Positions 9,401 through 17,837 of a stretch of DNA of 64,000 nt are shown here, piece by piece (position 1 is the stretch's first letter; every line of letters starts with the position of its first letter). Below the pieces are notes generated by a model. The model was not told the DNA's origin, did no database searches, and saw only the letters and a list, made by a program, of their open reading frames with translations. Source of the stretch: UBA940 sp031547885 (GTDB lineage: Bacteria > Bacteroidota > Bacteroidia > Bacteroidales > Rikenellaceae). The stretch spans positions 68,842 to 132,841 of the forward strand of contig JAVBRO010000007.1 in assembly GCA_031547885.1 (NCBI GenBank), in the 5' to 3' direction. The position numbers and the translations under genes are program-made.

Positions 9401-10417
9401 GACAGCCGTCACGTCGGCGCCTGCGGCGTCCCAAAGGACCACCAGCCTCTTTGCGTCGACGTCCATGCCTCCGCTGCCGTCCAACTGTTCGGTTTCCCAC
9501 GGACCGATATTTATAACCGCGCCGGTCACGCCGCGCTGGCTGATGCCGAGCGTCAGGTTGTAGCTCATACCCGGAAGCAGTTCCATGCCTGCCGGTTGGT
9601 TGAGCGGGTTTTTAAACACGATATCGTCACCGTCCGTGCCGTTGACCGTCACATCTGTCATTTTTGTGATCGACGAACCGTCGGCCAGCAGATAATAGAC
9701 CATTTCGGGAGTCTCGTCCTGCGAACCCGCGGGCCGGGCCGTGACGTCGTAATTTATAAGGTAAACATCCTCGCCTTCACCGGAGGCAAGATCGCTTTCC
9801 TCCGCCAGGGCGGGATAGGCGCCTTCGAGTTTACCGGCTTCTATGCTGCCTGTGACACGCGTCTCCAGGGCGATCTTGTCCGACATCTCCAGCCTGACCG
9901 TGAGTTTTGTCATCACATGGCGGAAAAGCATCTCTTTGTTGGCGTCGCTTTCGCCTGCGATGAGATTGTTGCTGAGCAGGTAGTCGTGTCCGAAACCCTG
10001 GCCGGAGGTCAGGCGCATCATGCCGTAGGCGTCGACGGCCGCCTCTGTGCACGGTGCGGCGGTTTCATCATCACCCGCATCGCCCGCAACCATTGCACCC
10101 ACGAAACGCAGCCTGGCCTGATTCAATGGCCAAGACTGCCGTGTCGCGATCACCCCGTCGCTGTATTTGACCGACGCGGCCGTACCTGCGATAAGAACGC
10201 CTTCCCATTCGGTGGTTCCGGATTCGACGGCGTACAGCCGGAAAGGGTAATATGCCGCCGACCCGTCGCTCCGCGTGAAATTTCCGGCCGAGAGAATGAT
10301 CGCGTTGTCCTGTTTTTCTGTATCCGGATGAAGTTCGTTCCTGTCGCCCGTACAGCCCGATGCTAACACCAGAGCCGACAGCGTCAGAAAAGCTGATATC
10401 CGTTTTATTCTCTTCAT
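6440..10417 (-). CDS. Large GLUG-repeat adhesin lipoprotein with fimbrillin-like N-terminus
   Basis: The protein has 1325 residues. It starts with a lipoprotein signal (SAFLTLSALVLASGC, Cys 22). Residues about 35-330 resemble an Mfa-like fimbrillin domain, including VINIGPWETEQ near its end. A linker beta domain follows. From about residue 430 to 1230 there are some thirty copies of a GLUG-type repeat of about 25-35 residues, each with a CxNxG turn and an xxGGxxG turn, as expected for a long beta-helix. The C-terminus ends EYPKLWWE. Within the fimbrial operon it is a good candidate for the tip adhesin or a very large surface adhesin. The binding target is unknown. The repeats are diverged rather than identical at the DNA level. 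Confidence 0.75.
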   Translation of the reverse strand: MKRIKRISAFLTLSALVLASGCTGDRNELHPDTEKQDNAIILSAGNFTRSDGSAAYYPFRLYAVESGTTEWEGVLIAGTAASVKYSDGVIATRQSWPLNQARLRFVGAMVAGDAGDDETAAPCTEAAVDAYGMMRLTSGQGFGHDYLLSNNLIAGESDANKEMLFRHVMTKLTVRLEMSDKIALETRVTGSIEAGKLEGAYPALAEESDLASGEGEDVYLINYDVTARPAGSQDETPEMVYYLLADGSSITKMTDVTVNGTDGDDIVFKNPLNQPAGMELLPGMSYNLTLGISQRGVTGAVINIGPWETEQLDGSGGMDVDAKRLVVLWDAAGADVTAVELIGTDNTRFSSNVTKDAEKPGVGYATGATNISMAIDGVYGYNGDVRVEMTSPKADRAVLWEFIPAVPGSCDTLKLKRVLVATPVQLLAIDGGSSGGVAKHHYQVRDIDMSGYSTWYPIGYKYPFTGSYVGGGFKISNLKFSAADQKAGLFAATNGGALISGVHIASGSLTFAQGYSGAICGRNEGDSIIRDCINEANITASESIVGGIAALNWNGTVENCINRGSITINATAAKTTFGGVVGWNYVGMVRNSYNYGKIGGLANKIGGVVGINAANNTVAGCINYGEIAGKSTYTAGVVADSPGFVEDCTNKGIVGSTGNYTGGVVALSNANVTGCSNIGAVSSTGTYTGGVVGLGYANVTGCCNSGKITGTRYVGGVIARMHTSGYISGCTNSGRVESSYYKDTGTADELRSYMGGIVGMLSTTAAMPPITGCSNSGTVVSEAITVGGIAGYSSQNIESCENTGNVTARGLTGGIAGGIYGSTSAAPKTTKNCINRGTVKAFGDRYQAGTFLFEESSYTGGIVGLSYFMDVADCRNYGRIDATDGAGGISGVSYGDISGCHNYSHVSGRRQVGGIAGEVNFQTGFAFEVKSCENSGKVTYTDDRSQKTGGICGETQGATITDCRNTGEIEGYVAVGGICGQAGLPPSAYAKERTSHINGCTNYAKVTAAGVDLVTTPAWGASGGIAGYNIGLIENCVNEAAATVLCKDHYAGGITGYNQGRVVSSINKAGVKSEKNYAGGITGFQTTPTFDHSGLFDTNLGVYMCGNAGSVTSDGNYVGGVVGWGAAPTIACYNRGSVTGADYVGGVYGFLTNDGFRLRDPYEAYVTACYNTGSVTSTGTYAGGIAGSQWTLAVSVVAWEPHFTIQACYNTGVVSGAATMGGITSRVYGSNVMQKYTFIKNNYWDNNPSLPDVALRANKFDIADNLPMSAANWPSDDAAVNWGVAAAGNIAAWDTAWMTGPDAASGRFWKSLGSYGGEYPKLWWE

Positions 10418-10430
10418 CTCTATCTTTCGG

Positions 10431-11306
10431 TTAATCTATGTTCCCATTGTACTCGCCACCGGCGGTCCAGTCCTGGATAGCGCCGTTTATGCCGATCTGC
10501 GTGATCGTGATGACGATATAATAAACATCCGTCTTGTTGTCGTTGAAGCCGGCCCAAAGGCCGCCTATGTCAGTTGTAAGCCGCTGGCTGCCGAATCGTC
10601 CGGTCAGCGTGAGGTCGAGAGTGAGCGTCTGCGAAGCGCCGACAGTGCCGAGCATGCGCGAGGTCGCCTTGAATTCGTTCGAGTCAAGGGCGAAGGCGGG
10701 TCTCATGTATGCCGGTGCCGAGATAGTGCCGGCGTAGATATCTATCTTCGAAGCGATGTTATCCACCTGCGCGTCCACGGCCGAGATGTGTTGGCCGATG
10801 TCGCTGCCGTCATCCATCACGATCCTGTAGTGCACAAGGCCCACCTGCTGCTTCATCGGAGCGATTATTTCGCGGACTTCGTCGGCCTTCAGATCGAGAA
10901 CCCGTCCGCTCCATGTGAACATGTAGCCTGGCATGGCGTCGATGCCCGTCCCGTCCGGAGCAACGACCCCCGTGAGATCGTCTGTCAGGAATTTTTCAGG
11001 CTTGTTATAGACAACAGCGTCGTAATCGCCCGGTTCGAACCCGTAATCGAGAGTGTTCCTCGTTCCCGACAGGACTTCCCAATAGTTGCCCACGATGGCC
11101 CTGTACTGATCGGGGATCGACGCATCGGCGCTGCGGCCGTCCCACTCCGTGACGAGCGTTATACGGCCTGCGGGATCGCCGCTATCATTGGGGCAGTCGT
11201 CGTAGAGTTCACGCCAGTCGTCGCATCCGGCAAGCATAAATATCGGTGCGATCAGCAGCATTTTCAGTATTCCACCCAATCGAACCATATCATTACCTGT
11301 TTTCAT
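10431..11306 (-). CDS. DUF5119 (FimB/Mfa2-type) fimbrial anchor lipoprotein
   Basis: The protein has 291 residues with a lipoprotein signal ending MLAGC, followed by DDWRELYDDCP, the hallmark start of the DUF5119/FimB-Mfa2-type family. These proteins sit in the outer membrane and anchor or terminate fimbriae. The C-terminal half includes a pilin-like domain (SQTLTLDLTLTGRFGSQRL). The start at 11306 overlaps the upstream gene's stop by 14 bases, suggesting translational coupling; ATGs at 11288 and 11261 are alternatives. Its position between the DUF3868 gene and the large adhesin matches known Bacteroidales fimbrial clusters. Confidence 0.75.
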   Translation of the reverse strand: MKTGNDMVRLGGILKMLLIAPIFMLAGCDDWRELYDDCPNDSGDPAGRITLVTEWDGRSADASIPDQYRAIVGNYWEVLSGTRNTLDYGFEPGDYDAVVYNKPEKFLTDDLTGVVAPDGTGIDAMPGYMFTWSGRVLDLKADEVREIIAPMKQQVGLVHYRIVMDDGSDIGQHISAVDAQVDNIASKIDIYAGTISAPAYMRPAFALDSNEFKATSRMLGTVGASQTLTLDLTLTGRFGSQRLTTDIGGLWAGFNDNKTDVYYIVITITQIGINGAIQDWTAGGEYNGNID

Positions 11307-12414
11307 AATAGACTTTGATATATGTGGCGTTGCGCAGGTCGGGGAAGAAATTCCTAAGCATATACTGGTAAACCTCGCCGCCGTCGAGCGCCTTCAGTTT
11401 GTCCATGCGGAGAGGGTGTCCGAGGGAGTTTATTACAGGCGTGTTGTCGATGATCGCGATCACCTGGTCGCGGTACTGCATATCCGATTCGGCGACCATT
11501 CTGCGCAGGCCTTCCCAGTCGGAAGCGCCGTTGTACATCGTGAATTTGTCGTCCGTCAGGTTCGTGTTCTGTATGATGTGGCTTTTCAGGGCTTTGCCGC
11601 GTCTGTCACCCAGCATTATGTTGCCATGTACCGTTCCTTCGGGCGAGGCGAAGCCTGATATCATGACCTTTGTTATCCGGCTGTCATCCGACCCGTCGAT
11701 CAGATTGACCGCCGCGATGATCTGGTCGAGCCGCTCCCTGTTGTTGCGGTAATCGCCGTCGATGTTGTATTTGGACAGTTTGAAATAGACCGTCATGGCG
11801 TGGTCGCGGACGTTATCCGTTCCGGCATCCTCTTCCAATACGAAAGGATACCCGCCGGCTATCATATCTCCGGTCGTCATCCCCGGTACCGCCGGCTCGG
11901 TTACGGGCGCCGGGATGATCTCGGTGCGCGTGACCACCATATCCGATACCGCGGACTGCGACGAAATCCCTTCGTAGATACACATCATCACCTCGGATTC
12001 GAAGAAGAGCGTGGTTTCGGGATTGAGCGCTCCGGCTGGAATCGATTCGCGGTAGCTGTACGAGTCGCCCTTTTTCAACATGACGGCGCCTTCGTCGCCG
12101 AAAGAGATGTTGGCTGCCCTGGCGCGTCTTTTTTCCGAAATGCCGCGGTTGCGGCCGCGTACGACTATCGGGGTTAACTCGGTTCGACCGGCGCCGCCGG
12201 TGAATACAGGTGTCACACGCATCATCTGGTTGCTTTTGACCGCTCTTTCGCCGGCTTCGGCTTCAAAACTCACGATCACGCTGTCGCCCCGGGGAGCGAT
12301 GGAAAGCGACCGGATGTCGAGCCGCGCGGGCGACTCTTTCGATTTTTGCCGGTCCTGAGCTATACCAGCGGTAACGGCCAGCGTCATAAGTATTGTAGTT
12401 ATGAAATATCTCAT
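11293..12414 (-). CDS. DUF3868 protein with OmpA-like C-terminal domain
   Basis: The protein has 373 residues, a Sec signal peptide (ILMTLAVTAGIAQ) and no lipobox. Residues about 30-190 form the DUF3868 domain, beta-rich. Residues about 205-365 resemble an OmpA-type peptidoglycan-associating domain (TVYFKLSKYNIDGDYRNN, then KVMISGFASPEGT and LGDRRGKALKSHI). DUF3868/DUF3575 pairs are regular members of Bacteroidales fimbrial loci and are thought to help place the fimbria in the outer membrane. The gene lies 9 bases after the DUF3575 gene. Confidence 0.75.
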   Translation of the reverse strand: MRYFITTILMTLAVTAGIAQDRQKSKESPARLDIRSLSIAPRGDSVIVSFEAEAGERAVKSNQMMRVTPVFTGGAGRTELTPIVVRGRNRGISEKRRARAANISFGDEGAVMLKKGDSYSYRESIPAGALNPETTLFFESEVMMCIYEGISSQSAVSDMVVTRTEIIPAPVTEPAVPGMTTGDMIAGGYPFVLEEDAGTDNVRDHAMTVYFKLSKYNIDGDYRNNRERLDQIIAAVNLIDGSDDSRITKVMISGFASPEGTVHGNIMLGDRRGKALKSHIIQNTNLTDDKFTMYNGASDWEGLRRMVAESDMQYRDQVIAIIDNTPVINSLGHPLRMDKLKALDGGEVYQYMLRNFFPDLRNATYIKVYYENR

Positions 12415-12423
12415 CTTTACGGA

Positions 12424-13542
12424 CTATTTAATTATGAATACGAGAGAAACCCCGGCCTTTGTCACGGCGAAGCGGACGGGCGAGAAATGGGTGTAGTCCA
12501 GTGCGCATTTGGTGCAGTCATAGCGGTTGTAATCGAGCCACACGGCGCCGACACCGAGAGTGAATTCGAGTCCTGTCGAGCGCGAAAGCATCGCCATGTA
12601 TCCGTACGAAACGCCTGCGCCGAGAGCGTAGCCCTCGTAGCGGTAATCTTTTTTGAAACCGATCAGCGGAATGTTGTGTTGCGAGATGTTGTAGTTCGCA
12701 CCCAGGACGTGTACGCCGAAGAAGTGGCCGTTGAAGCGTTCGCACGTCCACCAACGGAACTCCGGCTGCACAAGGGTGTGTATCAGTTTCTTATTGTCCT
12801 CAAACGTGCCGCGACGGTTCCAGCGGTTCACGCCATAGGCTATCTCCATCGTGGTCTTTTTCCCGACTCCGAACTCTATCCCGACGTTCGGGGCCAGAGC
12901 GGCCGCGCCGTACAGCAGGTTGGTTTTGATCGCGAATTTCGGATATTTAGCCCCGTCTTTCCGGAACTCTTCCGGATCCCTGACGGTGAACGAGAAAGTT
13001 TTGTCCACTTCCTTTCCGACGATCTCGTCGTAGACCCTTATCTCCAGAGCGGCGCCGGTTGAGGGTACGCCGGCGGCCGCGGTATCGCAGGCCTGCTGTC
13101 CGTCCGCATCGTGGTTTTGTTTCGTTTGTTGTTCCGCTTCGGCACTTTGTGCGGCAATCGCTCCGGGCTGGATATTTTTCGGCGTGTCTCCGGAAGATGC
13201 CGTCCCCTTGGTTTTTACTGCCTGCGGCTGCGGCGCGGGAACGATGATCACATGTTTGCCGCGTTTGAGATAGGTGAATCCGCTGCCTGCCGTCATCTGG
13301 TCGAGCAGGCCGTCCACGCTGATATCCTCCGCCGCTGCGCGGAACGTTCTCGATGTGTCGAAAGTATTGTGATTGACGCCTATGACGATGTCGGTCTGCG
13401 ACTCGATCTGTGCTATCGCCTGTTCTGCGGTCAGATCCCGGGAAGGGAGACGCACCAATTGCTCCTGCCCCACGGCGACGCCGCTCACCATGCAGAACGC
13501 GGATAAAACGAGCAGCTTTAAATCGTTCGTTCTTATTTTCAT
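12424..13542 (-). CDS. STN domain-DUF3575 outer-membrane protein
   Basis: The protein has 372 residues. After a signal peptide (LLVLSAFCMVSGVAVGQ), residues about 28-102 form an STN (secretin/TonB short N-terminal) domain: LTAEQAIAQIESQTDIVIG, then ISVDGLLDQMTAGSGFTYLKRGKHVIIVP. A low-complexity A/Q/T linker (about 105-160) leads to DUF3575 (about 195-372), a beta-barrel-like outer-membrane domain with EFRWWTCERFNGHFFGVH and ends in VSLVFIIK. STN domains of TonB receptors contact FecR-type anti-sigma factors. Here the STN is fused to a fimbrial outer-membrane protein and lies directly after fecR, so it may report fimbrial assembly or surface state to the sigma factor (inference). Confidence 0.75.
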   Translation of the reverse strand: MKIRTNDLKLLVLSAFCMVSGVAVGQEQLVRLPSRDLTAEQAIAQIESQTDIVIGVNHNTFDTSRTFRAAAEDISVDGLLDQMTAGSGFTYLKRGKHVIIVPAPQPQAVKTKGTASSGDTPKNIQPGAIAAQSAEAEQQTKQNHDADGQQACDTAAAGVPSTGAALEIRVYDEIVGKEVDKTFSFTVRDPEEFRKDGAKYPKFAIKTNLLYGAAALAPNVGIEFGVGKKTTMEIAYGVNRWNRRGTFEDNKKLIHTLVQPEFRWWTCERFNGHFFGVHVLGANYNISQHNIPLIGFKKDYRYEGYALGAGVSYGYMAMLSRSTGLEFTLGVGAVWLDYNRYDCTKCALDYTHFSPVRFAVTKAGVSLVFIIK

Positions 13543-13574
13543 GTCGGGTGTTTTTCGGTTGTCGTAAATTGATT

Positions 13575-14567
13575 TTATGGATTGCGGAAGATCGTCAGGT
13601 TCCTGTCTTTGTCGATGCTGTGGTCGAGGCCGTCGCTCAGTTGACTCAACAGAAACATCACTTCCTCTATCTCTTCGGTTCCGTCGAATCTGATCGAAAT
13701 ATTGTCTGACATACTTACACCTTTGTCTATGACGAGCCGCATCCTGTAGTATCCCGCCACCTGCTTCAGAATGTCGGCGATGTTCTCCTTTATGAAAACC
13801 AGCCGGGCGTAGCGCCAGTCACGTTCATCTTCGGATATTAGTGTACGGTTTAATTTCTTCGTCGCGTGCGAGTAGTTCACCCTCGATCCGGGCAGCATCG
13901 CGACAGCCCCCGCGTCGGAACGTATCTCCAATTCGCCTTCGTGCAACGATACTCTAGAATAGCCTTCCTGCACGGACTCTTTCATATTGAACTTCGTACC
14001 AAACACTTCGACCGTAATCTTTTCAGTGTTAATAACGAACGGAGAGCCGCCATTGTTGTGTACATCGAAATAGGCTTCGCCGCGAAGCGAAGCCAGGCGT
14101 GTGTTCTTCCTGTTTTCGGAATAAGTGAGTTCGCTGTCGCAATTGAGCCATACATCCGTTCCGTCGGGAAGTACGCGGTGCTGCACCGAGTCGGCGGCGG
14201 CAATGGTTATAATTTCAGCGGATGAGCTTTCGCGGACAATGAGAGCGGTACCTACGATTATCAAGACCAGCAATATGGCGGCGGCTCTCGCCATTCCGGT
14301 CCTGTACAGGGCGAATACGGGCTTTGCCGAACGATTGATTCCCAGACGCATCCGGGCTTTTTTCAGTGCGGCGCGCATTTCCGCGTCGTTGATACGGTTC
14401 TTCCTCCCGGCAGCGTCCCACAGATTTTCAAGCGCCTCGGTTTTGCCGGCTTCATCTCTGGGATCCGTCAGCCACGAAAGAAACTCTGCTTCGTCTTGGG
14501 GTGAGTGTGAACGTTCCGCGTAGGCGTTGACTATCCTTGCGGCTATGTTCTTGTGATTGTCAGGCAT
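13575..14567 (-). CDS. FecR-family anti-sigma factor
   Basis: The protein has 330 residues from the ATG at 14567; upstream in-frame ATGs at 14594 and 14666 exist, but the typical cytosolic start (MPDNHKNIAARIVNAY) begins here. Order: a short cytoplasmic anti-sigma segment with a WLTDPRDEAGKTEALENLW helix, one membrane helix at about 92-110 (ILLVLIIVGTALIV), the periplasmic FecR domain (HRVLPDGTDVWLNCDSELTY, TRLASLRGEAYFDV), and a C-terminal DUF4974-like domain. It holds the ECF sigma factor encoded just upstream inactive until signalled from the outer membrane. The next gene's STN domain is the likely signalling partner. Confidence 0.85.
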   Translation of the reverse strand: MPDNHKNIAARIVNAYAERSHSPQDEAEFLSWLTDPRDEAGKTEALENLWDAAGRKNRINDAEMRAALKKARMRLGINRSAKPVFALYRTGMARAAAILLVLIIVGTALIVRESSSAEIITIAAADSVQHRVLPDGTDVWLNCDSELTYSENRKNTRLASLRGEAYFDVHNNGGSPFVINTEKITVEVFGTKFNMKESVQEGYSRVSLHEGELEIRSDAGAVAMLPGSRVNYSHATKKLNRTLISEDERDWRYARLVFIKENIADILKQVAGYYRMRLVIDKGVSMSDNISIRFDGTEEIEEVMFLLSQLSDGLDHSIDKDRNLTIFRNP

Positions 14568-14737
14568 TATCAAATTTAATTTGGTGTATCTCATTATATA
14601 CACCTTGAATGGCAAAAAGGAGCCCCCCGTCTGCGTTTTTTTGCACACAAGAATACTAATATTCACATTAACAGTGTTTTAAATCTTTAGAAAAATGAAT
14701 GGTGCAATATGCCCGGCCGGGGAAAGACATTGCGGCG

Positions 14738-15322
14738 CTATATGAAAAACATCATATAGAGTGACAGGGTGTTGCGTATATCTGTAAGGGCCAGCCGCAG
14801 ATGTCTTTCAACCACCTTCTTCGACACTCCGAGTCGTTGCGAAATGGCGTTGTTGTCGAGGCCTTCCTCGCGGCTCATCCTATAAACATTCCTGCGCTGT
14901 TCAGGCATTCTGGATACTGTGAGCCTGATGAGAAACTCGGATTCCTTAGCGATGTAAACCTCGTCGGCGGCATGGCTAAATTCGTAGTCCGCGAGTGAAG
15001 ACAGATATTTATTCTTCACCTTCGAGCTGCGGAAATGGTTGAACACCTCGTTGCGCACCATGGAAAAAAAGTAAGCGTTGAAGTTTTTTTCGGACTCCAG
15101 ACGTTCGCGGTTCGCCCAAAGCGAAGCGAATATATTCCCGACGATATCCTCCGCATCCGCTTTGTGTTTTACGATCGCGTTGACGAAGGCCGACGTTTGT
15201 TTGTAGTATTTGGCAAAGATCAGACTAAAGGAGCGGTGGTCGCCCTTTTTAAGGTCTTCTATGAGTGAGCGTGGGATTTGGTTGACGGTCAAATTACTCA
15301 CAATGTCCTTTTCATACCTCAT
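14738..15322 (-). CDS. ECF RNA polymerase sigma factor
   Basis: The protein has 194 residues, the usual size. Region 2 is at about 25-95 (DHRSFSLIFAKYYKQTSAFV, then AEDIVGNIFASLWANRERL and AYFFSMVRNEVFNHFR). Region 4 is at about 130-185 (MPEQRRNVYRMSREEGLDNN, then ISQRLGVSKKVVERHLRLAL). It heads the sigma-FecR-fimbrial gene run and is the likely activator of this locus. The gap to fecR is 170 bases, enough for a target promoter. Confidence 0.9.
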   Translation of the reverse strand: MRYEKDIVSNLTVNQIPRSLIEDLKKGDHRSFSLIFAKYYKQTSAFVNAIVKHKADAEDIVGNIFASLWANRERLESEKNFNAYFFSMVRNEVFNHFRSSKVKNKYLSSLADYEFSHAADEVYIAKESEFLIRLTVSRMPEQRRNVYRMSREEGLDNNAISQRLGVSKKVVERHLRLALTDIRNTLSLYMMFFI

Positions 15323-15759
15323 TACTATAAATGGAAGCGCATCATCAGCCTTATTTGATCATTTATTTCTATTACAATAAACAAATAAAACATACTGATG
15401 GTGCGCAGCCGATGCGGTAATCATATGCCGATGTCTTTCACTGACATTCTCATATGACCCGGTATCGTAATCATGCGAACACGATGCGGGGCCAAATGTA
15501 GTAAATATTCTTTATTTCACCATATTGCAGACTTTTGGCCGGTGTTGTTTCTCAAAAGGCCGCGGGGTTATAACTGGAACTCTTCTGCTTTCTCCGCGCA
15601 AAAGTTACGCTGCCAAATAATTTCTTTGAAGCCAGAATCATTTAAGGTAGATATGTCCAATGACACTCAATATACTTAATAAACTGATGTTTTAGAAGGA
15701 ATACTTAAATCAAAATATTCAGCAATTTACTAATAATTTCTATCTTATTCTTTTACAAA
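15323..15759. other. Gene-free stretch between the ATPase and sigma factor genes
   Basis: I see no gene in these 437 bases. An open frame on the + strand at 15473-15679 has no recognisable motif and no protein-like pattern. The left part is AT-rich and should hold the promoter of the sigma factor gene on the minus strand, but no clear TAnnTTTG box was found. Confidence 0.45.
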
Positions 15760-17067
15760 TCACATCTCACCGAAAGATAATCCCTTAAACTCAACCGAAT
15801 ATTTTGACAACTCTTTTACCGTCGTAGCTTTTGAACTCAGGATGGCCTTGTCTATTTTATTCGGATTGCGTTTAACTTCGGCGACGATGGCGGTTTTGTC
15901 GATATCGTTGAGGGCGATAATGTCGATCTCATTTTCACCTTTGTTGTCCCAATAGCCACCGATGCTGGTTATCCGTTCAGTCTCGGCGATCTTTTCACGG
16001 AAATACCGTTCGAGGATCAGTCCGCTGTATTGCTCGTAATTCCTGTCGATGATTTCGCGCAACAGGTCGTATTTGCCCATCTCGATAACCGACTGATTGG
16101 GGTATATGAACCGGAACCAAAAGCGCAGATAGTTATCATTTAGCGTCCACCGGGCCTTCCGGCTTTCCGGCTTGGCGAACATCGGCTTGTTGCGCGTAAT
16201 CAACGAATATACCTTCTCCAGGTTGGCCAGATATGCGCCGGTATTTTTGCCGATTATAGAATCTATTTCGCTTTGGGTTGTTTTGCCTGACGCTATCAAT
16301 TGAAGTATGGAAAAATATGTGCCGTACTCCTTGCCGAACTCGGAAACTAACAGGTCTTTGCCTTCGCCCAAAAACGGAGAATCCTGGCGGCACACCATAT
16401 CCAGCATCTTTTCCTTTGTTACCGCACCGGCCTCCATAAGCAGGTCGATGTATTTCGGCACTCCGCCGGTCAGCATATAAAGGCCCAGCAGGTCTGCCGG
16501 AGTATATTTAGGATTGAAATCGCCCAGAATCTCTTTTATGACGCTAACGGCAAAAGGTTGAAGAACAATCTTCGACGTCAAACGGCCAAACAATGGCTCT
16601 TTTCTGCTCTCGAAGATCTTCATCATCATGGAATAGATAGAACCACAGGCAATGAAATTAATCTTCGCCTTATCTTTGTATCGATCCCAAAGGTTCTGTA
16701 TGTCGCTGAATATGGATGAATTCACATTGTCAAATTCCTGAAATTCATCTATTATCAAAGTATAACGCTCTTTCGTCGAGAAGATTAGTAATTGTTCGAA
16801 AAGATCCCTGAATTGAGTGATATTGCCGAATATCTGCAATCCTAATACATCCTGAGCGTCTTTCTGGAACTGGGTGCAGAGCAACGCCTCGCTTTTGCGG
16901 GATACGAACAGGTACAGGTATTTTTGCCCCTTAACCGATTCGAGCAACAGAGATGTCTTACCGATACGGCGCCGGCCCACCATGACGGTAAAAACAGCGC
17001 TCTTTTCAGACTGCTTCCGGTTGCGCTCAAGCAACTCCATTTCGCTTTTTCTGTCGTAGAATTTCAT
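15760..17067 (-). CDS. AAA ATPase with DUF234-type C-terminal domain
   Basis: The protein has 435 residues. A Walker A motif (GRRRIGKTSL) is at 31-40 and a Walker B motif (YTLIIDEFQEF) at about 102-112. A winged-helix part follows (about 230-310, QSEIDSIIGKNTGAYLANLEKV). The C-terminal DUF234 domain has IGGYWDNKGENEIDIIALN and IVAEVKRN, which look like the conserved acidic/lysine residues of a restriction-endonuclease-like fold. Such 'archaeal-type' ATPases are common stand-alone genes in Bacteroidales and of unknown function; some authors connect them with mobile elements or toxin-like roles. It is not obviously linked to its neighbours. Confidence 0.8.
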   Translation of the reverse strand: MKFYDRKSEMELLERNRKQSEKSAVFTVMVGRRRIGKTSLLLESVKGQKYLYLFVSRKSEALLCTQFQKDAQDVLGLQIFGNITQFRDLFEQLLIFSTKERYTLIIDEFQEFDNVNSSIFSDIQNLWDRYKDKAKINFIACGSIYSMMMKIFESRKEPLFGRLTSKIVLQPFAVSVIKEILGDFNPKYTPADLLGLYMLTGGVPKYIDLLMEAGAVTKEKMLDMVCRQDSPFLGEGKDLLVSEFGKEYGTYFSILQLIASGKTTQSEIDSIIGKNTGAYLANLEKVYSLITRNKPMFAKPESRKARWTLNDNYLRFWFRFIYPNQSVIEMGKYDLLREIIDRNYEQYSGLILERYFREKIAETERITSIGGYWDNKGENEIDIIALNDIDKTAIVAEVKRNPNKIDKAILSSKATTVKELSKYSVEFKGLSFGEM

Positions 17068-17197
17068 AGCGGCATTAACTTAACGAACATTATCTTAATG
17101 ACCGTTACAAAAATAGAGAATAATTATGATGATTCCAAAAAAATCAGACTAAAATTTGGGCGTAGATATATTCCGTCAGGCAATCACAGATGATTTA

Positions 17198-17232
17198 CAA
17201 AAAATCCCGCCCTGCCTGCGGCGGGACGGGAT
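17198..17232 (-). terminator. Intrinsic terminator of the GNAT gene
   Basis: Read on the minus strand, ATCCCG(T)CCC pairs with GGGCGGGAT across a roughly 10-base loop and is followed by six T. It lies about 30 bases after the acetyltransferase stop. Confidence 0.7.
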
Positions 17233-17260
17233 CGAATAGTAGAGCTTAAGTTGCAAACAA

Positions 17261-17818
17261 CTATCGGGCATTTTTCTCGTTCAGCGCAACCCATTCCTCG
17301 CGGGTGATGCGGCTGACATGCTCGGTGCGCAGATCGTTCGTAAACTCGAAGAACTTCTCCTTCTCGGTGCGGTGGTGTCGGAATCCGCACTTTTCTTGAG
17401 CCCGTTTCGACTGCTGGTTGCCGTCGACGTAACCGCACCACAGCGTTGTGAGGTTCAGGTCATCGAAACCATAACGCACGATCTCGCGTATCGCTTCGGG
17501 GATGTACCCTTTGCCCCAGAAGGGCACGCCGATCCAGTAGGAAACCTCGCCCTCATCTTCGCCTATTGGGAAATTGCTCGCCGCCCCGCGGATCAGGCCG
17601 ATACAGCCGATGGCGCGGTCATCCCCTTGAATGGTGACGGCGAATACTCCGTCCTGCGCGAATACGATGCGGATAATTTCGCGGCTCTCCTCCACGCTCT
17701 TGTGTGGCGGCCAGCCGGCGATGGGACCGACCCGCTCGTCTTTGGCGTAGTTGTATAGATCTTCTGCGTCGGATTCCCGCCACGGGCGCATAACCAACCG
17801 TTCTGTTTTCAGTATCAT
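17261..17818 (-). CDS. GNAT-family N-acetyltransferase (RimJ-like)
   Basis: The protein has 185 residues and begins with the RimJ/RimL-type pattern MILKTERLVMRPWRESDAED. The acetyl-CoA binding region is at about 85-130 (GEVSYWIGVPFWGKGYIPEA), and the closing motif is SKRAQEKCGFRHH. It transfers an acetyl group from acetyl-CoA to an unknown small-molecule or protein N-terminal substrate in the cytosol. It follows the SAM methyltransferase gene by 19 bases and probably shares its transcript. The substrate cannot be predicted. Confidence 0.8.
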   Translation of the reverse strand: MILKTERLVMRPWRESDAEDLYNYAKDERVGPIAGWPPHKSVEESREIIRIVFAQDGVFAVTIQGDDRAIGCIGLIRGAASNFPIGEDEGEVSYWIGVPFWGKGYIPEAIREIVRYGFDDLNLTTLWCGYVDGNQQSKRAQEKCGFRHHRTEKEKFFEFTNDLRTEHVSRITREEWVALNEKNAR

Positions 17819-17837
17819 ATCGTTTCTGTTTTAAATT

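Noticed and set aside
8909..10366. A 485-codon open frame on the + strand opposite the GLUG adhesin
   Set aside because: It is antisense to a clear coding sequence, has no signal peptide or recognisable motif and is explained by the GC-rich codon pattern of the real gene.
6440..10417. DNA tandem repeat or CRISPR-like array inside the adhesin gene
   Set aside because: The periodic pattern is at protein level (GLUG repeats of 25-35 residues); the DNA copies are diverged and there are no regular identical repeats with spacers.
12424..13542. Calling the STN protein a TonB-dependent transporter
   Set aside because: It is only 372 residues with no plug or large barrel; the C-terminal part is DUF3575.
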